From positions 32,454-96,453 of the forward strand of contig CAJNYU010001785.1 of the NCBI GenBank assembly GCA_905331475.1: a DNA stretch of 64,000 nt, in the 5' to 3' direction. Source of the DNA: Rotaria socialis (lineage: Eukaryota > Rotifera > Eurotatoria > Philodinida > Philodinidae). The translations under genes were made by a program, and so were the position numbers. This document shows, one piece after another, positions 37,444 to 50,509 of the stretch. The notes beneath the pieces were generated by a model. That model was not told the origin of the DNA. It ran no database searches and saw only the letters and a list, made by a program, of their open reading frames with translations. How positions within the stretch are numbered: the stretch's first letter is position 1; every line of letters starts with the position of its first letter.

Positions 37444-40400
37444 TTTTTAGTATTGAGTATACTTTTTAATGCAGTCAGTTTTATTAGTTTTAAGTCAAAA
37501 TTTTCAAAATCAAAACATCAGAATACAAAATTGTATTTAGATTTTTGTGTGATCTTGAAGACATAAGTTTTTAAACAATCGAATGATACTTTTCTAACAG
37601 ATTTTGCGCGTATTGCATGTTTCTATTCAGATGCCTGGCTTTTCAAAACGTACCTTGTTTTTGAAGTTCTCTACAAAAATAAAGCGTCAATATGCAGACA
37701 ACATCTATCGAATTCACTACAGGATTTATTTTCAGCCACACAAAAAAAATATTTGTTTCAATATCGATTTCCATGAACTTTACGAGAAGAATTATATTAA
37801 AGTTGTCAATTTTTTCTGTTTTTCTTTATACCAACGTTTGTTTCCATGTTATCATCAAAGGATTAGACAAAGAATTGATCGGTGCAATAAAGGAATAATT
37901 TGAGCGGAAAAATGTAGTTCAGGTCAAAAATGCATTTCATCTACACAGCACGAATAATTCTACTTAAATTGCATGTGAGTCCCAAATCAGAGAATATAGA
38001 AATCAATGAGAATAAAGCTAGGCTTTGTGTGAAAAATGCTGTTGACAATTCATGGCGGGTAGCGTGCGGTGCACAACTTTTTTTGAATATACGATTATTA
38101 TGTCTAACGTCGTACTACTATTTAATGGGCGGTATCTGAAAGAATGAGAATGAGGCCGGAACGAGAGGTTTTACTGTAGGCGTGACGGAATTTTTTTCGT
38201 GAGTGATCGTTTCTATTGCTAGGCTTGAACGTTGAAACTAAGGCATTTTTGATACATTATTTATGGTATATGAGGTCGTCCCTATAGAATTGGGTATTGC
38301 TATCAGCTTTTCAAATGACCGAAGTTATCATTAATTTATAAAACGCTCGTTTGCATTTTGTTATCGTGCCCGGAGATGTGATATGACTGAAAATTCATCA
38401 CGTTTCAGTGGGGTGATAAGTTGTTATAGAATGGAAGACGGTACATGAAGGACTCAAGCGAGTCTGTGAACAATATTTTATGAAAGATGCTCTTCAAAAG
38501 AAAGAACGTGAAACATGAAAAAGATGGTGATGTTTGATATTTGGTAAATTTCTCTATAGTATCGTACAAGTGTTCAGGACAAATCTGACAAGGAGGAAAA
38601 GCGAAAAATCAAATATCTGTAAAACAAAATCTTGCAACTTGCAAAACTTTGAATTTCTCAATATATGAATTAAATTTTAACAAAGAGTAGAGCATTAAAA
38701 AACTCTATCGGTATCAATTCTGTTGAACATTGCTACATCCGTTCTTGGTTGTTTAATAAAAAAATTTCAATAGTGAAATTTTTGCAACAACTATCCAGCG
38801 GTATGAATATCTGCAATCATCTTCAACAATCAATGATGAACTAGTTTTTTTTCGCATTATGTGTTCGAAATACATCTATTCATTCACACCCACACCCACC
38901 CTTCGAAAAAATACATTTCCAAGTTTACAATAACAAAAAGAAAAGAAAAAGTATAAGAGAGAGGCAGAGAATAAACGTTTTTCGCTCTTTTCCCTGTTTT
39001 ACTTGTTTGTTTTTTTCCAGCCATTTCTTACTCATTCATTGTACTGTTTCGTTAGAACTGTCATAATCATAGTGCTAATTCATGCTTATAATAAAAAAAG
39101 AATTATATCAAAATAAATAGTATATACTGAGTTAACTAGTTCTTATGACAATTTCTTTATTCTATTAGTAAAAACTACAGATGGCTATCGTATTTCAATC
39201 GCAAACTATGAGTTATCGACGTTCTCTAACATGTGAATTTTAGCATATATTGAATAAGTGATACTAACTGAATAGTTTAGTATTCTAGATTTGTCCATTC
39301 ATACCAACTCGAAAATTCAATATTTTTCAAAACTTACTGTTTTATAGTTCGCAAAACTCTTTTCTGTACAATACGTATATATTGAATTGAGCGATGCATA
39401 GTGAAGATCTTGAATTGAAGTAAAATGGATGAAAGTCATGGTTTATACTTGAAAGTGTTCGTGTAAGATCGAAGATTCCCTGGTTAAAAATTTAAAAGAA
39501 ACCTTTGTAAATACAAGAATTCTATATTTAATCGATTGTAAAACAACATTCTCTATCCTACTTTTTTCATAACATATCTCATCAACTTAAATATGTCAAT
39601 TATTTTTAATTAAAAATGGATACAGATTTTATGAACTTATCAGAGCTAGTATGGTTTTCGAAAACTCCAGTTAAAAACTCTAGAAATGTCTTAGATCATA
39701 AAAAATTAGCAATTTTGATCTGTAATCAGTTTCACATATTGCCTCTCGTGGAGATATAATTTTGAGAACATAAAAATGTCAAATATCAAACATTGCTTTA
39801 AAATATATTAAATATAACGATCGTTTCATTATAGAAAATGACATTCTTTTTCATTTGAATCGCATCAAAAACAGTTAATGGTGTCACGGAACTACAATTA
39901 TTTCAACAAAACCGAAATATCAATTAATAATATTTCTTGTATTGGCATGCGTGAAAAAATAGACCTTTTTATTACAAAGGATGATATTTCTTGCTTTTTT
40001 TCATCAAACACACGTAATAGTTTTTTGCTTATTATCGATTTTGTAAAGTCGCACCAAGAAAAATATTCGTCGTGCAGATCTAGTATGATGTGTTTCTTTG
40101 ATAATTCGTAGCCGGCCTTCTTAATATTGTAGTATTCGATACTTTTTTCCCTTCAGAACGTGATGGCCTTCGCTCGAAGTAATGGTTTTTTTGTGATGAA
40201 TAAGCAAAACAACCGTGAAATGTAAATATATGTATTCACCTGTTAGTGAAGTTAGAGTGAAAGAAAGCATCGATAAGAGGGACAGTAATTGGTATTTGGC
40301 AAATAAACAAAATACTATGGTCAACTAGATGAGTTATTTTCTGGCTTCTATTAAGGACAGGGTGTTCTTTGTTGCAGGTAACGTTCTCTGGTTATGAATA

Positions 40401-42879
40401 AGCCATAAAAGATGAGACCCAAATATTCAAAATGATCTGGTTGCGATTCTTCATATAAGATGAAGTCCATAAAATAACCATCACTTCTCAACAGTAGAAC
40501 TGAGTGGTAAAATCTTTAGTTGTAAAAATTGGGCTGTTTTTTGTATTATGAGGGGAAATGTGTTGAAACGAGTCTATACCAAAGGTATTTTATCGCTTTC
40601 TAAGCTCTCGTGTAACATATTGTCTATCTATTTTAAAATCTTTTGAAACAAAAAATGGTGCATGAAGTCATTGCCAGTCTCTATATGTCAAGCTTTTCAT
40701 ACAGAAAATCTTTATGCCATGATTTTTGATTATTTAGATGGTTTCAAATCATAATATTGAATATGTATTCACTAGCGAAAACTATGCCCAACACCCTATA
40801 TTTCAAGTATACAGTAGTCATAAATAGCGTTTTACATTATTTTCTAGGCTGTGTTTCTTCTATATCATGGATTAACGTCGTGGGCTCTGCTTTATGATCA
40901 TAATAATGATCTCACTATTGCATGAAATTTATCAAGTTCACAGAATATCAAACGATGGTTGCTTCATCTACTTGTTGGTCTTAATTTAGCAAATTGAATG
41001 AAACTTGTTTTCATCGTCAAAAACAGAAAGCGAAAGAAAATAACAAGAAAAATAAATTATAAATATTTGCCCTGTTTTGACGATAGCAAAGTAAAATATT
41101 GTGAGCATGTTGTGCAACTTGAGTGACTGACGAGCTCCAGGTATAAATACCTGAATAAATCACTATCGAAACACATACAGTTGCCACGAGAGTAAATGGC
41201 GTAGGTAAATATCGATTCAACGTTTTTCTTTTTCATGTGAATGTGCATTCATCATTGTTTCCAATCTCATGTTGTATAAAGAAAGGCATCGATTGAGAAG
41301 TTTCACAAAATAATTCTGTGCGAAAACTATTTCAACTTCATAGCCCAAGAAATGTTTCGTATACAACATTTTGGGCTCCTATCCGCTTAAGTCACAAACA
41401 TCTGTGTTCCACCGATAATTACTGATCTTGTCATTTTTTACATATGCTATATAAACAACATTTGCATGAGTCTCTGCAAAAACGGTTTAAAAAAGTGTTA
41501 CTCCTTTTTTTTATCATGGCTGTTATCTACGTAAAAAGTAAATTCAGTACAGCTCTATACATGGTAAAATATTTAACTCGTATGCCTTATTTAGTGTCAA
41601 TATACTAGTGCAGACATCTGATAGGTTGTCAATGAGCTTTGTCTGAACGACTTACGCTCGGTATCAGATACATTCGATAATACAAATGAATAGAAGCAGC
41701 AGTCTTAGTTGTATCAAATGATGAACCACAGTTTCGGATACTGATACATATATAATACAGTAATAAGTCATGTTATATAGAGAGTTTACCCATGTTTTCC
41801 ACTATGTGGCCATGTTTTTTCATTTCACTGTTAAGATGGTTTTGTACCAGATGGAAAGAACTATCGCACGCGGTCTAACATTTTATGATATTCTCATTGC
41901 GTGACGAAAATAGACCACAATATGCCTAGATATGCAGCGACATCGTTCAGTTGTTAAATGATGCTATATTCGAAAATGTTGGTAAATATGGCTTGAACTT
42001 ACGTTAGTATCAAAATACTCACGAAATTACCCTCTTTTAATTTATATTTGGTTTCATTAGATAATATGAGAGAAAATTTCATTGAACAAAAGTAGGATTT
42101 TATACATCCTCATCCTTTTTTTATAAAAAGCAAAATGGTTACCCTCCTTTCATTTTCAATTGTACATTAACTTCTGAAAACCAGAGTACTGGTGCTCATA
42201 CCTCTGTTATGGGCATATAAACTAGCATGGTGATGATCAAATGCTTGTATGCAACAATTACCGCTTCAATACAAATATTTACGAATCTTTAATGTTTCCT
42301 TCGCAGTCGTTTATGTTGCTCCTGATTTAGTCTGCATCTAAGCATGGGCGTGACAGAGATACTGTGATTTTCTTCTAGTTCTTCTAGTTCTTTTTGTTTT
42401 TTATTGTATGATACTTGTGGATGATTGTTTGTGAATTCTTTGTTCATTTCAGATTCAGTTTATAATCATTTCCTCGGTCTTCATCTTGTGTCAAATTATT
42501 CCTGATTATTGGGAACGACGAGAACTAATCAATTTCATATTATATATACGTATAAATATGCATTTTTCAGATATCAAAATTTGTGTCCCAAGAAATGTCT
42601 TCAGGTATACTTTAGTGGGCGTCACAGAAGTGAAAGTCATATGTACATACAGTTTGAGTAACCATTTCACGTATTAGACGTATTATTGAGAAGCAACATT
42701 GTATTGCTGAGTGTAGAGTTGAATGCTTGGTCTTTCTCTAATATGCAAAGACTTATCTAACGCACTTTCTGAAACGTTTGTCAAACGAAAGCTATGGATT
42801 TATTGGAGTCTATTTTTTAAGAACTTATAATCGATCATATACATTTGCCAGAGAAACAATTAGTTTATCTCTTCCTCCT
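37444..42879. other. 5.4-kb gene-poor region
   Basis: No gene recognised. It holds a lone C-rich half-site (38885-38901) of the hairpin family. Several short open frames (37604, 37930, 39878, 41017) have no family resemblance or consistent splice partners. An open stretch at 42449-42545 after a TTTCAG acceptor might be an exon of the LRR gene or of an unknown gene, but I cannot link it. Confidence 0.5.
38885..38901. repeat. C-rich half-site of the hairpin family
   Basis: CACACCCACACCCACCC stands alone without a G-rich partner nearby. It may be a decayed hairpin or an interstitial telomere-like tract. Confidence 0.6.
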
Positions 42880-45800
42880 CGTTGTTTCTTACACAAAGGA
42901 TTTCTTAAACATGTGCGCATTTTAGAGCAAGAACAAGAATCAAAGGATAACTCAGAATGTCCCAAAGTCGACGTTGACCAGATTTTTGCTGAAAATGGTG
43001 ATTCGCCGGAATTGATATTGTTAGAATTATCTGAACAAGACATGATTATTGCTGCCAATAAACTACAAAATAGCGAAGTAAGCGAATAAATTTTGAATAT
43101 TGAGAAGAAGAAAATATAAAATTTAACACATCTGTATGACCTACTATCTTGTAATGTCATTTTTGATACGCGTTACAGTGAATGTTTTTGAACCATGGGA
43201 CTAGGATTTAGTCAACTGTTTTTAGTCAATAAGACCAATATTCTAATAAGAATCTGACAGGAAGATAACTTAGTAACTGTACGTGTTAGTTAGCATAACA
43301 TAAATCACAACTAAATTCATTCTTGCCACGCAGTGAGTTTTGGCATCGGCAACACTGGAGGTATATATGCATACAAAATCTTCTTTGAATTATGACCACA
43401 ATTTAAAACATTTATCTAGAATTTTAAAAGTAAGATAAAAATGCCTTCGTATTTTGAGGCTATGCGAAGATTGAATAACTTTTTATGTTCGTTTCAATTT
43501 CATTCATCAAAAACTCTTTTAAAAGCTATTTTTAACTAGTTGAAAGAAATTTTGCAGAAAAAATCCACATTAGATACAGGTCAGAAATTTAATAGGCATT
43601 GCTTTATGTTTTGTGGGCAATCAGTTGGCCAAAAATGATACTTTCCATGATAGTTCAGTATATGAAAACTCACGAAGACGAAAATACTCCACGCCTACAC
43701 AAGAGTTGTTGTCCATTCAGCGCATTGTACCATTGCCAACTCCTTTGTTTCATCATTACCCAAGTGTTACCTATATGCATTTCTCGCATTTCTATATTTA
43801 CTTTTTCACACAGATACTCATCGACGTCACACTCATGTCAAGTCAAATAGGCAACGACGCTGGTAAACACCTTGCTGATGCTTTTCAAAATAACAGAGTG
43901 AATCTCTTTTTCTCTTCATAATTCTCATATCTCTCTTCACTTTTTCAAACAGAAACTCAGCAAAATTAACCTGATGTACAATACAATCACGGACGAAGCG
44001 GCAAAACACCTAGCTGACGCTTTAGGAAATAACACAGTAAATTAATTTTTTCCTTCATACTTCTCATATAATTAGCTATATTACCTATCTTAATATTTTC
44101 ATACAGACGCTCACCGAACTCGGTCTCTCTGGTAATACAATGAGAGATGCAGGGATGAAGCATTTGATTGACGCTTTACAAAACAATACAGTGAATCTCT
44201 TCCCATCTTTATACCTCCAACTTATGTTTTTACTTGTTCATACAGACGCTCGCCACATTCAGCTTCAGTGGCAATGAAATCGGTGCAGAAAATGTTCAAT
44301 ATCTGGCTGATACTTTACAAAATAACACGGTAGACCTCTTCTTCTCTTCATCTTTCTCATTCCTATCTTTCACTCTATTATGCAGACACTTAGCACACTC
44401 CAGCTCAGTGGTATGGAAATCGGAGACAAAGTGGCCCAACATCTGTTTCAAATTTTACGAAATAACAAAGTGAATCTCTTGTTTTCTTCATTATTCACAT
44501 TTCCATCTTTGCTTTTCTTGTAGGCACTCACTACACTTAAACTCACAAACAGTGAATTTCAGAACGAAGGCGCTCAACATTTGGCTGACGCTCTACGAAA
44601 TAACACTGTAGGTCTCCTTGTCTCTTCCTTTCTCTTATTTCTATCTTCATTTTTCCAAATAGACACTTACCAGGCTCAGCTTCGTGAGCAATACAATTGA
44701 AGACGAAGGTGTTCAGTCTCTAACCGATGCTTTGCGAAATAATACGGCAAGTCTCCTTTTCTTTTCGTTTTTCTCGTTTCTATCTTGATTTGATCACACA
44801 GACACTTGAAACACTGATAATCGGCGGTGTAGATATCGGCGATAAAGCGGCTGAAGATATAGCTAATATTATACGAAATAACACTGTAGAAGACTTTATT
44901 TCTTTATCTTTCGCATTTCCATTTTCTTGTCCTCTAACAGACACTCAGCGAACTCGATCTCTGGAAAAACGAAATCGAAAGCGAAGGACGAGCTCAAGAC
45001 CTGGCTAATGCTTTACGCAATAATACAGTTAACCTTTCTCTTCATTCATATCTTTCATGTTTATCATCGTTTTTTTGTCACATAGACGCTCACAAATTTT
45101 CACCTTCGTGCCAATCGAATTGGAGTCGAAGGAGCTCAGCATGTAGTTGATGCTTTACGAAATAATAAGGTGAACAACGTTCTCTCTTCGTGCCTCTCAT
45201 TTACATCTTCACCATTTCATCCAGACCCTCACCCAACTTGATCTATCGTATGATTTACTCGGAGACAAAGCGATTCAAGGTCTAGCTGATATTTTACGGA
45301 ATAGCAAGGTGAACTACTTTCCTTTTTCTATCTTTATCATTTTCATGTTTACTTTTTCACACAGACTTTAACCACGCTCGACCTCTCATATAATTCGATC
45401 GTAGCCACAGGGACTCAACAACTAGCTGACGCTTTAAGACATAACACTGTAAACATTTTTCTTTGTTTATCTCTCGCATTTGTCTCGTCACTTTTTTCAA
45501 ACAGGCGCTTATTGATCTCAATCTCTATGAAAATGAAATCGGAAGCGAAGGAGCCCAATATCTCGCTGATGCATTACGGGAAAACACAGTGAATATCTAC
45601 CTCTTTTCATCTTTATCATATCCATTTTTGCTTTTTCATACAGACACTCAGTCAACTCTACTTATATGGATGTAAAATCGGAAATGAAGGGGCCCAATAT
45701 CTTGCTGATGCTTTACAAAATAACACAGTGAATATCCTGCTCTCTTCATCTTTTGTATTTTTTCTACGTTTTTTTCTCACAGACACTCACCGCACTCTCA

Positions 45801-45884
45801 CTCAGCAACAATGGAATCGATGAAGCCACACAACATATGATGGAAACTGCGAAGAAAAACGCCAAATTAGTGATTGACTTTTAA
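42880..45884 (+). CDS. LRR (ribonuclease-inhibitor type) protein, one repeat per exon
   Basis: A first recognisable exon (about 42880-43077; 5' end and start codon unresolved, no in-frame ATG upstream) ends ANKLQNSE in phase 0. After a 736-bp intron come fifteen exons beginning at 43814, 43953, 44107, 44246, 44386, 44524, 44663, 44802, 44941, 45086, 45225, 45365, 45505, 45644 and 45783. The first fourteen are each exactly 84 nt and encode one 28-residue RNI-type leucine-rich repeat, such as TLTELGLSGNTMRDAG followed by a helix ending ALQNNT. Exon 15 closes with a stop at 45884. Introns are 55-70 bp. The donor after 44746 is GCAAGT. The repeat array resembles the sensor part of NOD-like proteins, but no NACHT or death-fold domain is present. 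Ligand unknown. Confidence 0.85.
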
Positions 45885-46143
45885 TGGATAGTAATAGTGA
45901 CGATAAACTCTTTTCAGAAGTTGAATTTTAAAGTGACTTTCAATATATCTGACTTAGAAAGAACTAGAATATTTTATTGGAGATTATATCGTTCACATAA
46001 GCAACTGATGCGGTGGAGACTGAGTTTAACTTTGAACTGATAGAAATCAGAAATCAGAAATAATTTCGAATTCTATTAAGCAAGAGCACTTGACAGTAAA
46101 ATGAGGGTATGAATGCGCACGTGTGAATGTTTCCATTGTTCGT

Positions 46144-46188
46144 GTGTGGGGTATGAGTGTCGCAATCAAGAGATCCACACCCATACCC
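46144..46188. repeat. G-rich/C-rich hairpin copy 5
   Basis: GGGTATGAGTGT pairs with ACACCCATACCC with a single mismatch, loop about 16 bases. The arm sequence differs from other copies (GGGTATG in place of GGGTGTG), but its partner carries the compensating change. Confidence 0.8.
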
Positions 46189-47507
46189 TTCATTAATTTT
46201 AACACGTCAAGGCAGTGAGGGCGAATGGATCAGGAAAATCAATGAATTTCTTCACAAGATATGTAGCTAAGAGAGCATTCTATCGTGAAATGAAAAAAGT
46301 TTCCTCAAAACCTTGTGGGTTCACTTATTTGCTAGATGCTCGTTAAGGACGAAATATGAGAACATCTCATATCAAAGTTCTTGTTATTTGAGAACACGAC
46401 ATGATCTTCGTTTTACAATATGTATTTGTCGAAGAAGATTTTACATATCATTGATTAGTCACCACTAAGCCAAGTTTAGATCATTTATAAGTGTAATAAA
46501 TCCTTTTAGAATGGCATGATATTATTTGAAATTTTTTTAGGTTAGATAAATTAAAGCTTTTGAAATTCTTTATCTTATGTAGCATTCGGTTCATCTTTTC
46601 ACAGAACTAATTCAATAATTAGTACATGTCTTGAGATTGCTGAAGTTTGATCAGCCAAGATAAAAGAAAAATATCTTAATAAGTGTAAGCACGTAAACTG
46701 ACTACTGAAATCTTTCGTTATTGGCTATAAATATGAGAGATAGATATTAAGTGATTGATCTCAGGTTCTTTTTTCATAGAAACGCTTTCATATAAAGAGA
46801 AAATTTGTTGTAATTTATAAAAGAAGATTGACGATTCATAACAATACATATGCCTACTTATCACACCAATCATTATTTGATATTTTTATTATGCCACAAA
46901 ACTTTATAAAACTAAAATCGTTGAAATAATTACTTGTAACATAGGTTTGATCTATTTTTGAACTCAAAACGATATTATCGCTTTAGACAAATAAGCTTTT
47001 TTGGTTCGCAGAAATCCAAAAATCACGTTTTCCTGAAAGAGCTATTTTCAACAAAAAAAAGCAATTGAAAAAGTCAGACATGATAGATTAGTCATTATCT
47101 ATAATCAGCTGCGTTCACAGTGTTTTATATTGAAGAAAAAAAGATTCGCGCCTATCTTTTCTTGGAATATTCATTTTAATTATCTCGAAGTTAGCTCTTT
47201 TCAAAAAATTGCAGCTTCTCGAATGTCGAGATCATCAGCTCACAAAGTGACTTGTTAGATACATACGTCGAGTAAGTAAAAAAGAAAACTCGCGACGAAC
47301 TACATGAACAGTGTGCTTCACACCGCATTAAAAAGTGTTACCGACAAACCGATTCCTTATTTGTTGATGGTGGCTTTTATAATAGTCATATTGTCAGATT
47401 TAATTAATCAAATTCCATGGCTCATGTTCACGGCATTTGTTTTTGCTCTTTTTAAATGAAAAGAATTTATATTGTATTTTTCAAATAAACTAAACAATGA
47501 ATATCTT

Positions 47508-47559
47508 GAGGGTGTGAGGGTGTGGGTGCGCCTCGTCGCTATACAAACCCCCGCACCCC
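47508..47559. repeat. G-rich/C-rich hairpin copy 6
   Basis: The G arm runs GAGGGTGTGAGGGTGTGGG then TGCG; the C arm is CCCGCACCCC. It is preceded by ATCTTGAG, as is copy 4. Confidence 0.75.
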
Positions 47560-47881
47560 AATTCAGAATTCAAGTGAAATAGTGTTTTTTTGCCTAGTTA
47601 GGGTTTGTCTTGTTGTGAAGTGCAAATAATATAGGCAGTTTATTACGGGACGAAGGTCGCTTCTGTGAATTCGGTGACAACAGTGTTGTGTTTGATTCGG
47701 ACTCCCTAAACCCTGATAGTTCTGAAAATTGGAGGTGACTTTCTTCGTTTTGAATTCAGTTTGAAATGGAATACCCCATAGACTCTGTATTATTGTCCTC
47801 ACTCAATATTTATTTGATTTGAATTCTACACTAGATAGTATCATATTGTTCATCTTTTCTTTGCCAAGAAACAGTTTCATT

Positions 47882-48817
47882 TTATACTTTTCGAATACAA
47901 ATACCATATGGACGCACATCTGTGTCGCTTGGACTAACCCAATAGTCTTCAGTTCCTGGCGAAACAGATTTTAATTTTACTACATTTGCAGGATTCACAC
48001 GATTTTGAAAGACAACTAGATACTGCTCATTGTTATAGGTAAATCTTTTTGCGTATTTTGTCGCTAGCTGTATATCTGGAGTCGAATAGACGCCACGAGT
48101 AAATGCCAATTGTCTTTCTTGTGTTAAAGCATACCCATCCTGCGCAATTGTTTTATTATTATGAGCACTAGTTCCATGATATGAAACAGGCCATTCACCC
48201 TCACCATCATTACATCCTAGCCATTGCAAATTTTCAAATTTATCGGATACGTTGAGTGCAAATCGTTTGAACCCACAAGGACGAATATATCTCGCACCAC
48301 CTCGTATAAATGTATTTTGACCATCGTTTATATTCGTAAAGTCATAATTATGTATTGGATCTAAGGTTGATGGATCCAGAATAACTGGGTTGGTATCATG
48401 TAATCTTGCTACAAGATGAAGTGTAGGTTCCAAGGGCATGCCATATTCAGACATAGTTTTACCGTCCTCTAACTGCTTTCCGCCAAATATAAGACGTTGT
48501 TTATCAGGTGATATTCCTTCCAATTCATAAATGCGTGCTTTAATTTCTTGAATCGTAGCATTTGTCTTTACTTCACATTCAATTGTTACATCACCCAGCA
48601 TCTTAATAAATAATAAACATTGATTTGCCGCTGTTGAAGTAGCATGGGTGTTACCAACGCGACCATATGAATATGTTGTTTTATGATGATCAAACAGCGA
48701 AACCTTCTCTACATGATCAGAATTGGAAACATTTGTACTCAGATCTAAACCCATAATTGCTGAAAATGCAGTAGTTAGCAAGTCTGAGTCTGTTTGAAAG
48801 CGTGCAGGAAACGTCAT
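47882..48817 (-). CDS. ubiquitin-like / PARP-like fusion protein
   Basis: An intronless 311-residue frame. Residues 67-141 are a ubiquitin fold ([47 protein letters not shown]), ending without the processing Gly-Gly. Residues about 185-311 look like an H-Y type ADP-ribosyltransferase (PARP-like) domain: [10 protein letters not shown] carries the His (214), [19 protein letters not shown] the Tyr (244), and [19 protein letters not shown] takes the place of the E-Y-V motif, so the third catalytic residue is not the usual Glu. Joined domains of this kind suggest a stress or ubiquitin-linked ADP-ribosylation protein, possibly acting on itself. The catalytic fold is inferred from motifs only. Confidence 0.72.
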   Translation of the reverse strand: MTFPARFQTDSDLLTTAFSAIMGLDLSTNVSNSDHVEKVSLFDHHKTTYSYGRVGNTHATSTAANQCLLFIKMLGDVTIECEVKTNATIQEIKARIYELEGISPDKQRLIFGGKQLEDGKTMSEYGMPLEPTLHLVARLHDTNPVILDPSTLDPIHNYDFTNINDGQNTFIRGGARYIRPCGFKRFALNVSDKFENLQWLGCNDGEGEWPVSYHGTSAHNNKTIAQDGYALTQERQLAFTRGVYSTPDIQLATKYAKRFTYNNEQYLVVFQNRVNPANVVKLKSVSPGTEDYWVSPSDTDVRPYGICIRKV

Positions 48818-49307
48818 TATTGAATAGAAAATTTTCTAAAAAAGGATCAATGTGAACTGTTTATGCAAAAGTTCGAAATATTTCTGTGTCATTGGATAAA
48901 AATGACTACAAACAATAAAACTGAAAGGTACTTGCCTGCAAATATAAATAATATGATGTGTTGGAATTTTCCAAATATTGTTGGTAGAAACCGCGTGTAG
49001 AAAAAGGAAGAGAAAAAAAAGAAAAAAAGGAAAAATTAAGCAAAGGTGAAGAGAGAAAAATGAATCACTATATCATAACATTATGTCTGAAGAATGTATT
49101 TGTTTAAAAAGAATCAACTATTACCGAAGAAAGCCATAATAAAATAAGGAGAACAAAAACTTACGCTTGCAGTAAACTCGGATCGTTTCATTTAGTTCAT
49201 GAATTAATTAATCCTATTGCTGACAATAATCAGTTACATTTTATCATCGATATATTAATGATTAATTGAATAGTCGTATAGATTGATAAAAATATTTAAA
49301 CCCTTCT

Positions 49308-49672
49308 CATGCAAATATTTTTTGCCTCGAAATGCGTCTGAAACACGTTGCATTTGCGTGCGAAACGCACAAAGGCAACGCGTCTAAACGCGTCCCCAGT
49401 GAAACAAACGAAGCGTTTAAACGCGGTTGGAGGTAAAATCTCACTCAGACGCGGCTGTTTGCAAAATCAAGGACAAACACGTTTTGAAATAAAAACGTGT
49501 CTGAACGCTTCGAATGTTTCACCAGGAACGCGTTTCGTACAATTTATGAAAAATTTTTAAAAATTACTTCAGTTCGTCTCAGGTTCGATCTGAGTCGCCA
49601 TCGATATCCTCTATCACATGGTCTTTACCCTGCGTAGGCCAACGAACTGTTAGCATATCGACATGTTGATGA
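49308..49672 (+). mobile_element. AACGCGT-motif palindromic element, copy 1
   Basis: Rich in AACGCGTC/AACGCGTTT and AAACGCGG motifs in both orientations. GTGAAACAAACGAAGCGTTT near 49399 is mirrored by AACGCTTCGAATGTTTCAC near 49504, so much of the element can fold back. A near-identical copy starts at 51204. The left terminus is CATGCAAATATTTTTTGCC. It has no coding capacity; the 70-codon frame through it is an artefact of the repeat. Confidence 0.75.
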
Positions 49673-50200
49673 ATATGAAATGATACAAGTGAGAAAAAAA
49701 AGAGTACACTATAGAATCGGTCAGTGTGTCCGGCCGTTTATTCGATAACTCTTCACAATTACATTCGATTGAGCTGAAATTTTATGCACAGAATTCTCTT
49801 GTCAATATCTAGGTCGAGTTCGAAGATGAAAAGGATCCGTCAAGAAATGGTTGAGTTATCGAAAAAATTGTCATTTTTGATCAGACCATCCCTGAGGGGG
49901 AGTACAGGGAGTTTTCAAAAAAAAACTTTTTTTCTCAGAATTATCCACAACATATTTAAATCGACTCAGTTTTTAACGCTGATTCTGAATTTGATATTAG
50001 TTTTGAACTAAATCGTAGCTTTCTAACGAAACATCGCCTGAAAAGCGTCTCAAAATGCACAAAAACTGCATCCAGAAATCAAATTGCCTAGTTTCTCATG
50101 ATAATTTTGGTGTTCAGACATTCTAGAATGACTCATATGTCCCATGTACCTTTTGCAGTACACATAACTCTCGGATGAAATCCGAAGTTTCCACATTTAT

Positions 50201-50345
50201 TCTTAATATAACTCTGAATGTAACTGAAATGAGAACTTACAATAATGACTGATATCAATTGAAAACAAGGATTTAGATTTATTCCTGAAACTACTTAATA
50301 ATGATCATTTGAAGTCGTCACACTAATACATAAAAGGAAAAAAGA
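50201..50345 (+). repeat. second block of the 1.8-kb direct duplication
   Basis: Bases 50201-50345 match 51983-52127 with only a handful of differences. The blocks share the strings AACTGAAATGAGAACTTAC and TTTGAAGTCGTCACACTAAT. Together with the element copies at 49308 and 51204 this defines a direct duplication with an offset of about 1.8-1.9 kb. Confidence 0.8.
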
Positions 50346-50464
50346 ACCCAGGTCGAACATACACGGTCGTATACGACGGTAAATCGCCGTATTTGGCCGT
50401 ATTACATGGCTCCGTATTACGATCGTAAATCTCCGTGCCGTATACGGCGAAATACGGCGCTTTA
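50346..50464. mobile_element. ACCCAGGT-family element, right end missing
   Basis: It begins ACCCAGGTCGAACA exactly where the second copy of the duplication (52128) has plain sequence, marking an insertion site. The interior iterates a motif like GTATACGGCGAAATACGG in both orientations. It ends at an ambiguous base (50465) without the expected CGACCTGGGT terminus. Confidence 0.7.
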
Positions 50465-50509
50465 NATCTTAGATAATTCTAATGATCACAATAGAAAAGC
50501 TATTTAGAT

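Larger units (their letters stand above)
45885..47881. other. spacer with two hairpin copies
   Basis: About 2 kb of AT-rich sequence between the LRR gene and the convergent ubiquitin-PARP-like gene. It contains hairpin copies 5 and 6; otherwise nothing is recognisable. Confidence 0.5.

Noticed and set aside
42449-42677. Possible exon after TTTCAG (SSVFILCQIIPDYWERRE)
   Set aside because: It has one hydrophobic segment and a plausible acceptor, but no partner exon or start codon that keeps frame with the LRR gene.
49348-49560. 70-codon frame MHLRAKRTK and its near copy at 51245
   Set aside because: Both frames come from the AACGCGT motif repeat, which is stop-poor in one frame; they have no domain or codon bias of their own.
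49588-49604. Perfect T-arm-like hairpin CTCAG-GTTCGAT-CTGAG
   Set aside because: No other tRNA arms exist around it, and the duplicate at 51476 has lost pairing, so it is part of the repeated element and not a tRNA.
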